This document shows, piece after piece, positions 1 to 7,515 of a DNA stretch of 39,102 bases (its first letter is position 1; every line of letters starts with the position of its first letter). The translations under genes and the position numbers were made by a program. The notes beneath the pieces were generated by a model. It was not told the DNA's origin. It did not search any database and worked only from the letters and a program-made list of their open reading frames with translations. Origin of the DNA: an uncultured Prevotellaceae bacterium (GTDB lineage Bacteria; Bacteroidota; Bacteroidia; Bacteroidales; Bacteroidaceae); NCBI GenBank assembly GCA_947176895.1, contig CAMWSK010000022.1, positions 1 to 39,102 on the forward strand, given 5' to 3'.

Positions 1-80
1 GTTCATCTTTTTGGAAAACGTGTTCATGTTTTTCAAAAAGATGAACATGTATTTTCCAAAACATTCACATGTATTTTTGA
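1..80. repeat. Phased ACATG/GTTCATG repeat array, copy A
   Basis: Four imperfect units of about 21 bases, each with a GTTCATG or ATGAACATG core next to a T5 and an A4-5 tract. Cores lie near positions 1, 22, 41 and 63. Bases 1-12 and 35-46 are perfect inverted repeats, so part of the array can fold into a hairpin. The array touches the window edge and may extend further left. The same unit recurs at 7398, 17086 and 33603. There are no unique spacers, so it is not CRISPR-like. Confidence 0.75.
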
Positions 81-118
81 AGACTCTGCAAACGGCATGA
101 AACACCCGGCTTACCTTA

Positions 119-257
119 TTGGGATTTCAACGAACCCACGTTAATTTAACAAATAAACGTTTTTCTCATCTAATCCCAAAAACACATCAAATCACATGGA
201 TTTGAATACCATTTTAGGATGCTGTCGGGCAATAGCGGACAGCAATAAACAAATCCA
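119..257. other. Two consecutive stem-forming regions upstream of dnaG
   Basis: No gene is seen in 81-328. Two hyphenated stems are visible. In the first, TTGGGATT (119-126) pairs with AATCCCAA (172-179), with ACGTT/AACGT (138-142/156-160) inside. In the second, TGGATTTG (197-204) pairs with CAAATCCA (250-257), enclosing TGCTGTC/GACAGCA (220-226/238-244). Both lie upstream of the likely dnaG promoter, so they are not part of its leader. They could be the 3' end of an upstream transcript or a small RNA. No RNA family is recognised. Confidence 0.35.
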
Positions 258-261
258 CAAT

Positions 262-292
262 TTTGCGGTTATAAAGAAAAAGCGTAACTTCG
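262..292 (+). promoter_or_regulatory. Probable dnaG promoter (Bacteroidetes type)
   Basis: TTTG at 262-265 is followed after 19 bases by TAACTTCG at 285-292. This is one base off the Bacteroidetes -7 consensus TAnnTTTG and has the usual -33/-7 spacing. Transcription would start near 299, giving a leader of about 30 bases before the GTG start at 329. Prediction from sequence only. Confidence 0.5.
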
Positions 293-328
293 TGGGATGG
301 CTGTAGGCCGGAACAAAGATATCAACTC

Positions 329-2395
329 GTGATAGACCAACTGACCATAGAAAAAATCAGAGACGCCGCCCGAATTGAAGAGGTGGTGGCTGATTTCGTC
401 ACGCTAAAGCGTGCAGGCGTCAACCTGAAGGGCCTGTGCCCTTTCCACGATGACCGTACCCCTTCGTTCATCGTATCGCCGGCCAAGAACTATTGCAAAT
501 GCTTTGCCTGCGGCGAGGGTGGCAACCCCGTCACTTTTATCATGAAGCACGAGAACGTCTCCTACGTTGAAGCGCTGAGATACTTGGCGAAGAAATACGG
601 CATAGAAATCGAAGAGCGCAGCCTGACACCCGAGGAGACGCAGCGAAACGATGACCGCGAGAGCATGTTCATTCTCAACGAATGGGCCAACAAATGGTTC
701 CAACACCAGCTCAGGGACACGGCCGACGGTCAGGCCATAGGGCTCAGCTACTTCCGCGGCCGGGGATTCCGCGACGACATTCTCGAGAAATTCCAGGTGG
801 GCTACTGCCCCAACAGCCGCAGCAATCCCATGACCGCGGATGCGCTGGCCGCAGGCTATCAGGAGCGTTTTCTCACCAACACGCCCAACGAACAGGACAC
901 ACGCCAAAGCGTGGGCACAGGCCTCTCGTTCAAAAACGCCAAAGGCGAACTGCGCGACCGCTTTTTCGGACGGGTGATGTGGCCCATCTTCACCATCAGC
1001 GGACGCGTGGCAGGCTTCGGAGGACGCGTGCTGGATGCCGCCACCAAAGGTGTGAACATCAAATACCAGAACTCGCCCGAGAGCATCGTCTACAGCAAAC
1101 GTCATGAACTTTACGGACTTTACCAGGCCAAGCAGGCCATCTCGAAAAACGACTCCTGCTACTTGGTGGAGGGATACACCGATGTGATGGCCATGCACCA
1201 GGCCGGCGTGGAGAATGTGGTGGCCTCGTCGGGCACGGCACTCACCGACGAGCAGATCCGGTTGATCCATCGCCTGACCAACAATATCGTGGTCATCTAT
1301 GACGGTGATGCGGCAGGCATCAAAGCCAGTCAGCGCGGTATCGACATGTTGCTGCGCCAGGGCATGAACGTCAGGTTGCTTCTTCTGCCCGACGGTGACG
1401 ACCCCGACAGCTTCTCACGCAAACATTCGGCCGAGGACTTTCAGAAGTATCTGAAGGAAAATCAGGTGGACTTCATCAAGTTCAAGACAAACCTGCTGAT
1501 GGAGGAGGCCAAAGGTGACCCCGTGGCCATGAGCAAGTTGGTGGGCAACATCGTGCAAAGCATTGCCGAGATTCCCGATGAAATCACCCGAAGCCTTTAC
1601 ATCCGCGAATCGGCCACGATGATGAACCTGCAGGAGGTTCTCATCGGGAATGCCGTAAACAAACAGCGAAACACGAACAACGAGGAGTGGAGACGGCAAA
1701 AAGAACGCGAACAACTCCGCGAGGAACAGAGGCAACAACCTCTAAACAACGCAAACACACTGGAGGAGATTGCCAATCTTCAAAGCCCGACCACCGCACC
1801 CTCCACCGCCATAGAGCCCAAACAGCGCCTGCAGGAACAGCGTTTCTATCAGAAAGAGCTGGAACTGATACGCACTCTCATGCGCATGGGCGAGCAAAAC
1901 GTAGAGGTGACCGCCGCAGATGGAAGCACCATTCTGATTTGTGTGGCCGAGGTTATCGATGACATTCTGGCAGACGAAAACATTACGTTGCGCCATCCCC
2001 TTTTCCAGAAGATTCTGACCGAGGCCGTGGCACATTGTCATGACGAGGGCTTCGTAGCCGAGACATTTTTCCTGAACTATCCCGATGACAAGATAAGTTC
2101 TTTGGCTTTCGACTTGGTGACGGACAAGGAACAACTGAGCAAAATGCACGAACGGGGGAAAAGCAAATACGTGATCGAAGAACCGCCATCACCTTACGAT
2201 TTGGTGATACACCTGCTGTTCGACTACAAACTTGAACTTATCAAAGAGCAGGAACTGGCTGTGATGAAACTACTGTCAAGTCCCGAAACGGCTCAAGACG
2301 AGACCCGTTATCAGGAACTTGCCGGCAAATTGATGGAACTGAAAGTTCAGGAAAAAGAACTTTCAAAGTTGAGAGGCGACCGCGTCATCGTATAA
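329..2395 (+). CDS. dnaG: DNA primase DnaG
   Basis: Synthesises the RNA primers for DNA replication at the fork, working with the replicative helicase. The 688-residue product has the full DnaG layout. An N-terminal CHC2 zinc finger has C37, H40, C58 and C61. The catalytic core has a TOPRIM domain with the EGYTD glutamate near residue 281, DGD at 325-327 and DGDDPD at about 355-360. A C-terminal helicase-interaction region follows, more variable and rich in Q and E around residues 455-500. The start is a GTG at 329; the protein begins MIDQ, like Bacteroides primases, and no better upstream start is seen. It stands alone on the plus strand, convergent with the SPOR gene. Length is normal for the family. 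Confidence 0.97.
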   Translation: MIDQLTIEKIRDAARIEEVVADFVTLKRAGVNLKGLCPFHDDRTPSFIVSPAKNYCKCFACGEGGNPVTFIMKHENVSYVEALRYLAKKYGIEIEERSLTPEETQRNDDRESMFILNEWANKWFQHQLRDTADGQAIGLSYFRGRGFRDDILEKFQVGYCPNSRSNPMTADALAAGYQERFLTNTPNEQDTRQSVGTGLSFKNAKGELRDRFFGRVMWPIFTISGRVAGFGGRVLDAATKGVNIKYQNSPESIVYSKRHELYGLYQAKQAISKNDSCYLVEGYTDVMAMHQAGVENVVASSGTALTDEQIRLIHRLTNNIVVIYDGDAAGIKASQRGIDMLLRQGMNVRLLLLPDGDDPDSFSRKHSAEDFQKYLKENQVDFIKFKTNLLMEEAKGDPVAMSKLVGNIVQSIAEIPDEITRSLYIRESATMMNLQEVLIGNAVNKQRNTNNEEWRRQKEREQLREEQRQQPLNNANTLEEIANLQSPTTAPSTAIEPKQRLQEQRFYQKELELIRTLMRMGEQNVEVTAADGSTILICVAEVIDDILADENITLRHPLFQKILTEAVAHCHDEGFVAETFFLNYPDDKISSLAFDLVTDKEQLSKMHERGKSKYVIEEPPSPYDLVIHLLFDYKLELIKEQELAVMKLLSSPETAQDETRYQELAGKLMELKVQEKELSKLRGDRVIV

Positions 2396-2469
2396 CCGAC
2401 AGGAGTTCATGTGACACATGACCTCAAGAGAGTATTCTAATTGTAAGGACTAATCGCAACTATAAAATC

Positions 2470-2513
2470 TAAAAAAAGTCGTATCAAATCCTGTTCCGAA
2501 TAATGATACGACT
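2470..2513 (-). terminator. Rho-independent terminator of the SPOR gene
   Basis: AGTCGTATCA (2477-2486) and TGATACGACT (2504-2513) form a perfect 10-bp stem. On the minus strand it is followed by a run of seven T. It lies 11 bases past the stop codon of the minus-strand SPOR gene. It could also slow plus-strand transcripts leaving dnaG, but the T run favours the minus strand. Confidence 0.8.
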
Positions 2514-2524
2514 CTTCCATTTAC

Positions 2525-3073
2525 TTAGTAAACATAGGAATTCACCTTGCTCTTCACGATGATAGCCTCCTTGAAACCTCCACGACTTCGCAGTTCCTCC
2601 AACACCATCATAGCCTGCTCACGCGAAGTGAAATCACCCAAATGACATATCCAACGGGGACTGACAAAACGTGTGTAGACCTCCAGCTCGGGATAAAAAG
2701 CCTTCACCTTCCGCTCCATAGCCTCCGCACGATTCTTCGCCTCACGGGAATTGCCGCCGGCATACACCTGAATGCGAAAACCGTTGACACGCACCTTCTG
2801 TGCACTGCCTACGCCACTTGCATCGGACGTTGTTCCATCATCATTATTGGTCAGCCGGTTGTTCCCCTCGGAGGTGTGCCTGCCTGACGACTCTTTACGC
2901 ACCGTCTCGGATTTCACGCCATCCACCAAATCGGAAATCGCAGGATCCTGGTACAGGACTACCGTACCCTTGCCGTTAACCACCTGTTGGATGCGCTTGG
3001 TGAAACGCTCCTGCGAAAAGGCAGACGCACAGGCAAAAACGGCAACAAGGAGGAATGAAAGATGCTTCGTCAT
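2525..3073 (-). CDS. Exported SPOR-domain protein
   Basis: A 182-residue protein predicted to bind denuded peptidoglycan, as SPOR domains do at septal or remodelled cell wall. I chose ATG at 3073 because it gives a clean signal peptide (MTKHLSFLLVAVFACASAFS, then Q); the frame extends 14 codons further upstream without a better start. After a variable linker (about residues 50-95), the C-terminal half begins RVNGFRIQVYAGG and ends in the beta strand around IIVKSK, the usual SPOR pattern. The gene follows the DoxX/TpiA fusion with an 79-base gap that contains a terminator-like hairpin, so expression may be partly uncoupled. Its exact cell-wall role cannot be read from sequence. Confidence 0.85.
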   Translation of the reverse strand: MTKHLSFLLVAVFACASAFSQERFTKRIQQVVNGKGTVVLYQDPAISDLVDGVKSETVRKESSGRHTSEGNNRLTNNDDGTTSDASGVGSAQKVRVNGFRIQVYAGGNSREAKNRAEAMERKVKAFYPELEVYTRFVSPRWICHLGDFTSREQAMMVLEELRSRGGFKEAIIVKSKVNSYVY

Positions 3074-3091
3074 GTCAGTAATGTTTAGAAT

Positions 3092-3139
3092 AAAAACGAG
3101 CTTTCCCGTAACCACGGAAAATGTGGCTGCGAGAAAGCT
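3092..3139 (-). terminator. Terminator or attenuator between tpiA and the SPOR gene
   Basis: AGCTTTC (3099-3105) pairs with GAAAGCT (3133-3139), and an inner CCAC/GTGG stem sits inside. On the minus strand the structure is followed by TTTTT. It lies just after the tpiA stop and about 20 bases before the SPOR start. With no room for a separate promoter between them, a leaky terminator that lowers SPOR expression is the simplest reading. Confidence 0.55.
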
Positions 3140-3152
3140 GCAATAAAGTCAA

Positions 3153-5099
3153 TTAATCGTTCCAAGCATCGATGATACCCTTGAAGTCTGCGCACTTCAA
3201 AGCAGCACCACCAATCAGGCCACCATCCACATCGGGCTTAGAGAAAATCTCCTTGGCGTTGCCGGGCTTGCAGGAGCCACCATAGAGGATACTGATTTCC
3301 TCGGCAGCCTTTTCGCCAAAGCGACCGGCAATGACACCACGGATGAAGGCGTGCATGTCCTGTGCCTGCTCGGCGGTAGCCGTCTTACCGGTGCCGATGG
3401 CCCACACGGGTTCGTATGCCAGGATAATGTTGGAGAGCTGCTCCTCGGTGAGGTCGAACAAAGAGTCGGCCAGCTGTGCGCCTACCACCTCGTTCTGCTT
3501 GTTGGCTTCGCGTTCCTCCAGCACTTCGCCGATGCAGAAGATAACCTTCAAGCCGTTGGCCAATGCCAGGTTCACCTTCTCCTTCAAGATTTCTGCGGTC
3601 TCGCCATAGTAGGCACGACGCTCGCTGTGGCCGAGAATCACATACTGGGCACCGGTGCTCTTCACCTGAGAAGCGCTCACCTCACCGGTGTAGGCGCCCT
3701 TCTCCTTGTCAGCACAGTTCTCTGCACCCAGACCGATTACCGTACCCTCGGTGATGCCGGCCACGGTAGCCAAGTGAATAAAGGGAGTGCAGATAATCAC
3801 GTCGCAGTTGGGTTTTTCTGCAGCCAAAGCGTCCTTCAACTCATTTGCCAAGGCAACACCCTCTTGCAGGTTCAGGTTCATCTTCCAGTTGCCTGCTACA
3901 ATTTTCTTTCTCATGTTTCGTTTCGATTTAATTTGATTAGTATGTCGAATTTTGTATTTCTTATAATATTTGCTGCCAATCCACAATCCGTCGAGGAAAA
4001 TAACCAACAGCATAGGCACGACAAAGAGCAACACAAGTTTCAAAGAACCGCTCAACTTGCCTCCTGCGGTTCCGCTGTCTTTCACCATCTCCTCTATTTT
4101 GGGCGACTGCTCGTCCATCTTGGGAAAATCCGTGTTAGGCCATTTCTTCACAATCACCGAACCTTTCAGCAAAATCAAGCCGGGATTGCTGCGAATCATC
4201 GTTTTGAGCAACGTGCCATCCGTCCATGCAAAAGGATACTCGGCACCATTATAGTCCACCCACTCCTCAATATTTTCCAAAGAACTGGCTGTGAGACATA
4301 CGAAAGGATAGGCCATTTGCCGGCAATACTCGTAAACATCATTCAATTGGTCCGCCGCCGAATCATCGGCCTTCTCCAAGAAAGGTGCCACAAGCAGAAA
4401 CTTATATCCGGGGAGGGCAAGCCACTCCTCAGTGACATCCTCACCGTCCTCCCCAACCATCTGGATAGAAAAATCGCTATAATCGGTCTTCAAGGACCGC
4501 CCTTCCCACTCGTCATGCAATCCCTTCAGCACGTCTGTCCCGACACGGAAGGGACGGAAATCCATGGCCGGCAAATAATACAGATTATGGAAGGCGAAGA
4601 CCAAGCCGAAGATAAGCGAATAGAGCGAAATCAGCCATTGGTTACGTTCGGAAATGATGCGATTCTGGCGGCGCGTGTTGAAGACGACAACAAGAATAGC
4701 TCCAAGCAAAAACACATTCTTCCCGAAAGTCTGCCAGTTCGTCAACACCCAAGCATCACCGAAACATCCGCAATCCACGATGGTGTTCTTCAAAGCCAGA
4801 TACAACGTCAACGGCGTCACAAGCAGCAAGAATACCAACACAAGGGCTGCCGTGGTGCGACGCCGGATGCCGAAAAGCATATAGATGCCCAGCATGAACT
4901 CGCACATGGCAAGGGCGAGCGCAAGGCACACGAAAGCAAGCTCCGGCAGAGAGCCGAAGCCCCCGAATACCGTTGCATAGCTCTCCATCTTGTATTGCAC
5001 TCCGACGGGGTCAATCAACTTAACGGCACCGGAAAAGATGAAGGTGACTGCCAAAAACAAACGGCACACGTTCACCAAAGCCCACCTCAGTCTTGTCAT
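3153..5099 (-). CDS. tpiA: DoxX/MauE-like membrane protein fused to triosephosphate isomerase
   Basis: One open frame of 648 codons from ATG 5099 (GTG 5111 is an alternative that overlaps the upstream gene). The first 395 residues are a BT_3928-type DoxX/MauE-like protein: several membrane segments, a DCGCFGD cysteine motif near residue 110, a soluble thioredoxin-like stretch and a last membrane segment. The frame then runs without a stop through a Lys/Arg/Asn-rich linker into a complete 253-residue triosephosphate isomerase (ATG at 3914). All catalytic residues are present there: Lys11 (NWKMN), His96 (LGHSERR) and Glu168 ([11 protein letters not shown]). TPI interconverts dihydroxyacetone phosphate and glyceraldehyde 3-phosphate in glycolysis. 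In related Bacteroidetes, as I recall, the two are neighbouring separate genes. Internal initiation at 3914 could still make free TPI; a sequencing error removing a stop is also possible. Confidence 0.85.
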   Translation of the reverse strand: MTRLRWALVNVCRLFLAVTFIFSGAVKLIDPVGVQYKMESYATVFGGFGSLPELAFVCLALALAMCEFMLGIYMLFGIRRRTTAALVLVFLLLVTPLTLYLALKNTIVDCGCFGDAWVLTNWQTFGKNVFLLGAILVVVFNTRRQNRIISERNQWLISLYSLIFGLVFAFHNLYYLPAMDFRPFRVGTDVLKGLHDEWEGRSLKTDYSDFSIQMVGEDGEDVTEEWLALPGYKFLLVAPFLEKADDSAADQLNDVYEYCRQMAYPFVCLTASSLENIEEWVDYNGAEYPFAWTDGTLLKTMIRSNPGLILLKGSVIVKKWPNTDFPKMDEQSPKIEEMVKDSGTAGGKLSGSLKLVLLFVVPMLLVIFLDGLWIGSKYYKKYKIRHTNQIKSKRNMRKKIVAGNWKMNLNLQEGVALANELKDALAAEKPNCDVIICTPFIHLATVAGITEGTVIGLGAENCADKEKGAYTGEVSASQVKSTGAQYVILGHSERRAYYGETAEILKEKVNLALANGLKVIFCIGEVLEEREANKQNEVVGAQLADSLFDLTEEQLSNIILAYEPVWAIGTGKTATAEQAQDMHAFIRGVIAGRFGEKAAEEISILYGGSCKPGNAKEIFSKPDVDGGLIGGAALKCADFKGIIDAWND

Positions 5100-5103
5100 C
5101 CCC

Positions 5104-5646
5104 TTACTCACCGAACGTCAGTTTTATCAACGCAAAGACAGCATAGTTCATCATATCCATATAGTTGGCATCGATACCTTCCGACACCAAAGTAGCTCCG
5201 CCGAGCGACTCTATCTCCTGTGTCCTGTAGATTTTCTGCAGAATCATGTCCGTGTAGCTGGTGCCACGCATCGCACGCCACGCCTCATCGTAGTCATGGT
5301 TTTTACGAATCATCAGTGCCGTTGCCTCTTCCGCATATCGGTCATACGCTTCCAGTGCCTTCTCCACACTCATATCCTCGGGGCATTCCGTGGGGCCAAG
5401 TTCCAGTTGGATAAGTCCTATGATGCTGTAATTTACAATGGCAATGAACTCGGGGCGTATGCCCTCACCCACCCACGACTCACTTTTCGTCTCCAGACTG
5501 CGGATACGGCGAGCCTTGATAAGCAGCTGGTCGGTAACGGTTGTGCCACGCATGATGCGCCATGCCGCACCATAGTCGTGCAACTTCTTGGCAAAAAGCG
5601 TGCGGCATTCCTCCATCACTTTTTTAAACTGCTCTTCTGTCTTCAT
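5104..5646 (-). CDS. DUF1599 (Nmad1) protein with two tandem repeats
   Basis: 180 residues. It is two copies of one domain: an [13 protein letters not shown]...[11 protein letters not shown] repeat in the first half and an [13 protein letters not shown]...[11 protein letters not shown] repeat in the second. This matches DUF1599, also named nucleotide modification associated domain 1. The biochemical role in Bacteroidetes is unknown to me. It is the first gene of an apparent operon with the DoxX/TpiA fusion, whose likely ATG lies 4 bases beyond its TAA. That arrangement is common in Bacteroidetes, which suggests a housekeeping role rather than a phage-type DNA modification. Confidence 0.85.
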   Translation of the reverse strand: MKTEEQFKKVMEECRTLFAKKLHDYGAAWRIMRGTTVTDQLLIKARRIRSLETKSESWVGEGIRPEFIAIVNYSIIGLIQLELGPTECPEDMSVEKALEAYDRYAEEATALMIRKNHDYDEAWRAMRGTSYTDMILQKIYRTQEIESLGGATLVSEGIDANYMDMMNYAVFALIKLTFGE

Positions 5647-5667
5647 ACACCTTATTATATATAGGCA

Positions 5668-5691
5668 CGGTGCGACACGTGTGCCACACCG
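5668..5691. promoter_or_regulatory. Imperfect dyad upstream of the DUF1599 operon
   Basis: CGGTG (5668-5672) and CACCG (5687-5691) flank a partly symmetric centre containing ACACGTGTG. It lies 22-45 bases before the DUF1599 start. It could be an operator or the foot of a weak terminator for the upstream M23 gene. No T run follows, so an operator is slightly favoured. Weak evidence. Confidence 0.3.
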
Positions 5692-5737
5692 ATGCTCATT
5701 CTGTTTCCGTTGTAATGTCTCCTACACAAAGTCCTCA

Positions 5738-6676
5738 TCAAGAGCACCTGATTACCTGGCCCAACGACAGCGTCCTGTTCTTGGGTATATTGTTCAAGCG
5801 ACAAAGATTCTCAACGGTGGTACCGTACTTTTTGGCAATCTTAGAGAGGGTATCCCCCTTTCGCACCTTATAAATCTTTGCCTGATGACGCCGGTCGTTT
5901 CCTGCATCAGAACTCTCCAGCGATGCGTCAGCCACAACCTCTTCCTCCTGAATATTGGTATGTGCCAAAGCGTTGCTGAAAGCACTTCTGCCGTTGGAAC
6001 GGAAGATGTAGGTGTCGCCATTTACGTCTCGGTTTTCAAAGCTAAACAAAATCTCGGGATTAATCTTCTTACCCAGAAAGCGGGTTTCAAAGTGCAAATG
6101 AGGACCTGTGCTGAGCCCCGTACTTCCACCCAAGCCGATAGGCTCTCCGGCTTTCACCATCTGATCGGCTTTCACCAGTTGCTTGGACATGTGACCATAA
6201 AGCGTCTCCAAACCGTTGGGATGACGGATAACCACATACTTGCCATATCCGCCGCCCTCGAACGCCACCACGCGAACCTTTCCATCGAAAGCAGCACGAA
6301 CGGTGTCACCGATGTGCAGGCTGATGTCCGTGCCATAATGCATGCGGCGGAAGCGGGAACGATAGCCATAATGGCTCGACACACGACGGCTGTCGCAGGG
6401 CATGTGAAAGCCACGAAGGTCTATGGCATACTCTTTGGGCAATACCGCATTGGAATAAGTTTCAAAACGGTTGGTCCACGAGGGGTACAAATCAGCCAGT
6501 TCGGCGTCGGCCATCACTTCCTTCGCCTGCAGGCGTGCTATAGAAATAGAATCAAGTGCTCTCAGTTTTCGGGCAATGGGCAGGGCATCCACCATTTTGT
6601 CCTGAGCATAAACAGGCGCAGCCACAAACAACGCTGCCACGGTGCAAGCCTTACCGATTGTTTTCAGAATTTCCAT
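5738..6676 (-). CDS. Exported M23 metallopeptidase with C-terminal LysM
   Basis: A 312-residue cell-wall endopeptidase predicted to cut peptide cross-links in peptidoglycan. Residues 1-24 are a signal peptide ending in VYAQ. The LytM/M23 domain (about 95-215) has zinc ligands His113 and Asp117 (HYGTD) and the HLHFE motif with His194 and His196, plus His162, so it appears catalytically intact. A LysM domain begins at about residue 268 (YKVRKGDTLSKIAKKYGTT) and would anchor it to glycan. The gene follows ndk by 74 bases with no clear promoter between, so the two may be co-transcribed. Because the M23 residues are intact, it is more likely an active hydrolase than an EnvC/NlpD-like activator. 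Confidence 0.92.
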   Translation of the reverse strand: MEILKTIGKACTVAALFVAAPVYAQDKMVDALPIARKLRALDSISIARLQAKEVMADAELADLYPSWTNRFETYSNAVLPKEYAIDLRGFHMPCDSRRVSSHYGYRSRFRRMHYGTDISLHIGDTVRAAFDGKVRVVAFEGGGYGKYVVIRHPNGLETLYGHMSKQLVKADQMVKAGEPIGLGGSTGLSTGPHLHFETRFLGKKINPEILFSFENRDVNGDTYIFRSNGRSAFSNALAHTNIQEEEVVADASLESSDAGNDRRHQAKIYKVRKGDTLSKIAKKYGTTVENLCRLNNIPKNRTLSLGQVIRCS

Positions 6677-6750
6677 GCAGATTTAAGTTCTTTTTATTGT
6701 CGTTTCAAGTTTTTGTTCTTTGTCATTATTTTCACTCTCTTGCCATGCAA

Positions 6751-7242
6751 TCAAGCCTTTCTGTCCACCTCGTCGGCAGCATAAAGCACATCCAGATTGA
6801 TGTCCCCGAAGTCGAAAACTTCATCGGGCCGGAAGAAACGTGCAAGTTCCTCCTTAGCCGCCAAAGGGCTATCGCTGGCATGAACCACATTCTGCTGACC
6901 GCTCATGCTGTAGTCGCCGCGGATGGTGCCGACTGCGGCATCGCGGCCATTGGTCACACCGGCCATGGCACGAACCACACGCACGGCCTCCAGCCCCTCG
7001 ACACACATGGCCACCACGGGCGAAGCCTGCATGCTGTCCCGCAAAATGGGAAAGAAAGGTTTTGAGACCAAATGGCTATAGTGTTGCCTCAGCAACTCAT
7101 CATCCATTTGAAGCATCTTCATGCCCACGATACGCAGGCCCTTACGCTCGAAACGAGTTATAATCTCACCCATCAGCCCGCGCATCACAATGCAAGGCTT
7201 GAGCAACACCAGCGTCCTTTCCAACATGCTTTCTTGGTTCAT
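6751..7242 (-). CDS. ndk: Nucleoside diphosphate kinase
   Basis: Transfers the gamma phosphate from ATP to nucleoside diphosphates through a phosphohistidine, balancing NTP and dNTP pools. The 163-residue product carries the catalytic His121 in NVVHASDS, TIRGDYSM before it, and the Bacteroidetes-type KPC (rather than KPD) near the N terminus, as in Bacteroides Ndk. ATG 7242 is used; a second ATG at 7227 (MLERTLVLLKP) would give a more typical length. A strong promoter match lies at 7263-7294. Downstream is the M23 peptidase. Confidence 0.96.
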   Translation of the reverse strand: MNQESMLERTLVLLKPCIVMRGLMGEIITRFERKGLRIVGMKMLQMDDELLRQHYSHLVSKPFFPILRDSMQASPVVAMCVEGLEAVRVVRAMAGVTNGRDAAVGTIRGDYSMSGQQNVVHASDSPLAAKEELARFFRPDEVFDFGDINLDVLYAADEVDRKA

Positions 7243-7262
7243 ATCGCATTAACTATTCGGGG

Positions 7263-7294
7263 CAAAGATAGGCAAAAAATCAGAAACAGGCAAA
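7263..7294 (-). promoter_or_regulatory. ndk promoter (Bacteroidetes type)
   Basis: Read on the minus strand: TTTG (7294-7291), 20 bases, then TATCTTTG (7270-7263). This is a full match to the Bacteroidetes -33/-7 consensus, about 20 bases before the ndk start codon. Confidence 0.7.
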
Positions 7295-7397
7295 CTTAGC
7301 TTCTCTTTTTTTGCTAATTTTCAACATACTTAACCAATAAGACGAAGGATGACGGCACCCCTTAACACAGCACGTGCAACCTAAAAAGAAGAACTGC

Positions 7398-7470
7398 AAA
7401 AAACATGCTCATGTTTTCCGAAAACACGTTCATGTTTTTTGAAAACGTGTTCATGTTTTTGGGAAAACAT
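7398..7470. repeat. Phased GTTCATG repeat array, copy B
   Basis: Three units in the same orientation with cores GCTCATG (7407), GTTCATG (7428) and GTTCATG (7449), spaced exactly 21 bases apart and separated by T4-6 and A4 tracts. It sits between the 3' end of recG and the ndk promoter region. Unlike copies A, C and D, the units do not alternate orientation, so no strong hairpin is formed. Confidence 0.8.
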
Positions 7471-7515
7471 CGCGATAAAGCAGACAACACATAAGCACAC
7501 CTCGAAAAACAACCG

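Noticed and set aside
1..80. CRISPR-like array in the 21-base repeats
   Set aside because: Units are contiguous with no unique spacers, orientation varies, and no cas genes are present.
3351..5195. A 614-codon frame antisense to the DoxX/TpiA fusion
   Set aside because: No domain or start signal; the minus strand has the complete TPI motifs.
7189..7242. KPC instead of KPD in Ndk as a defect
   Set aside because: Bacteroides Ndk proteins carry the same KPC form; the active-site His is intact.
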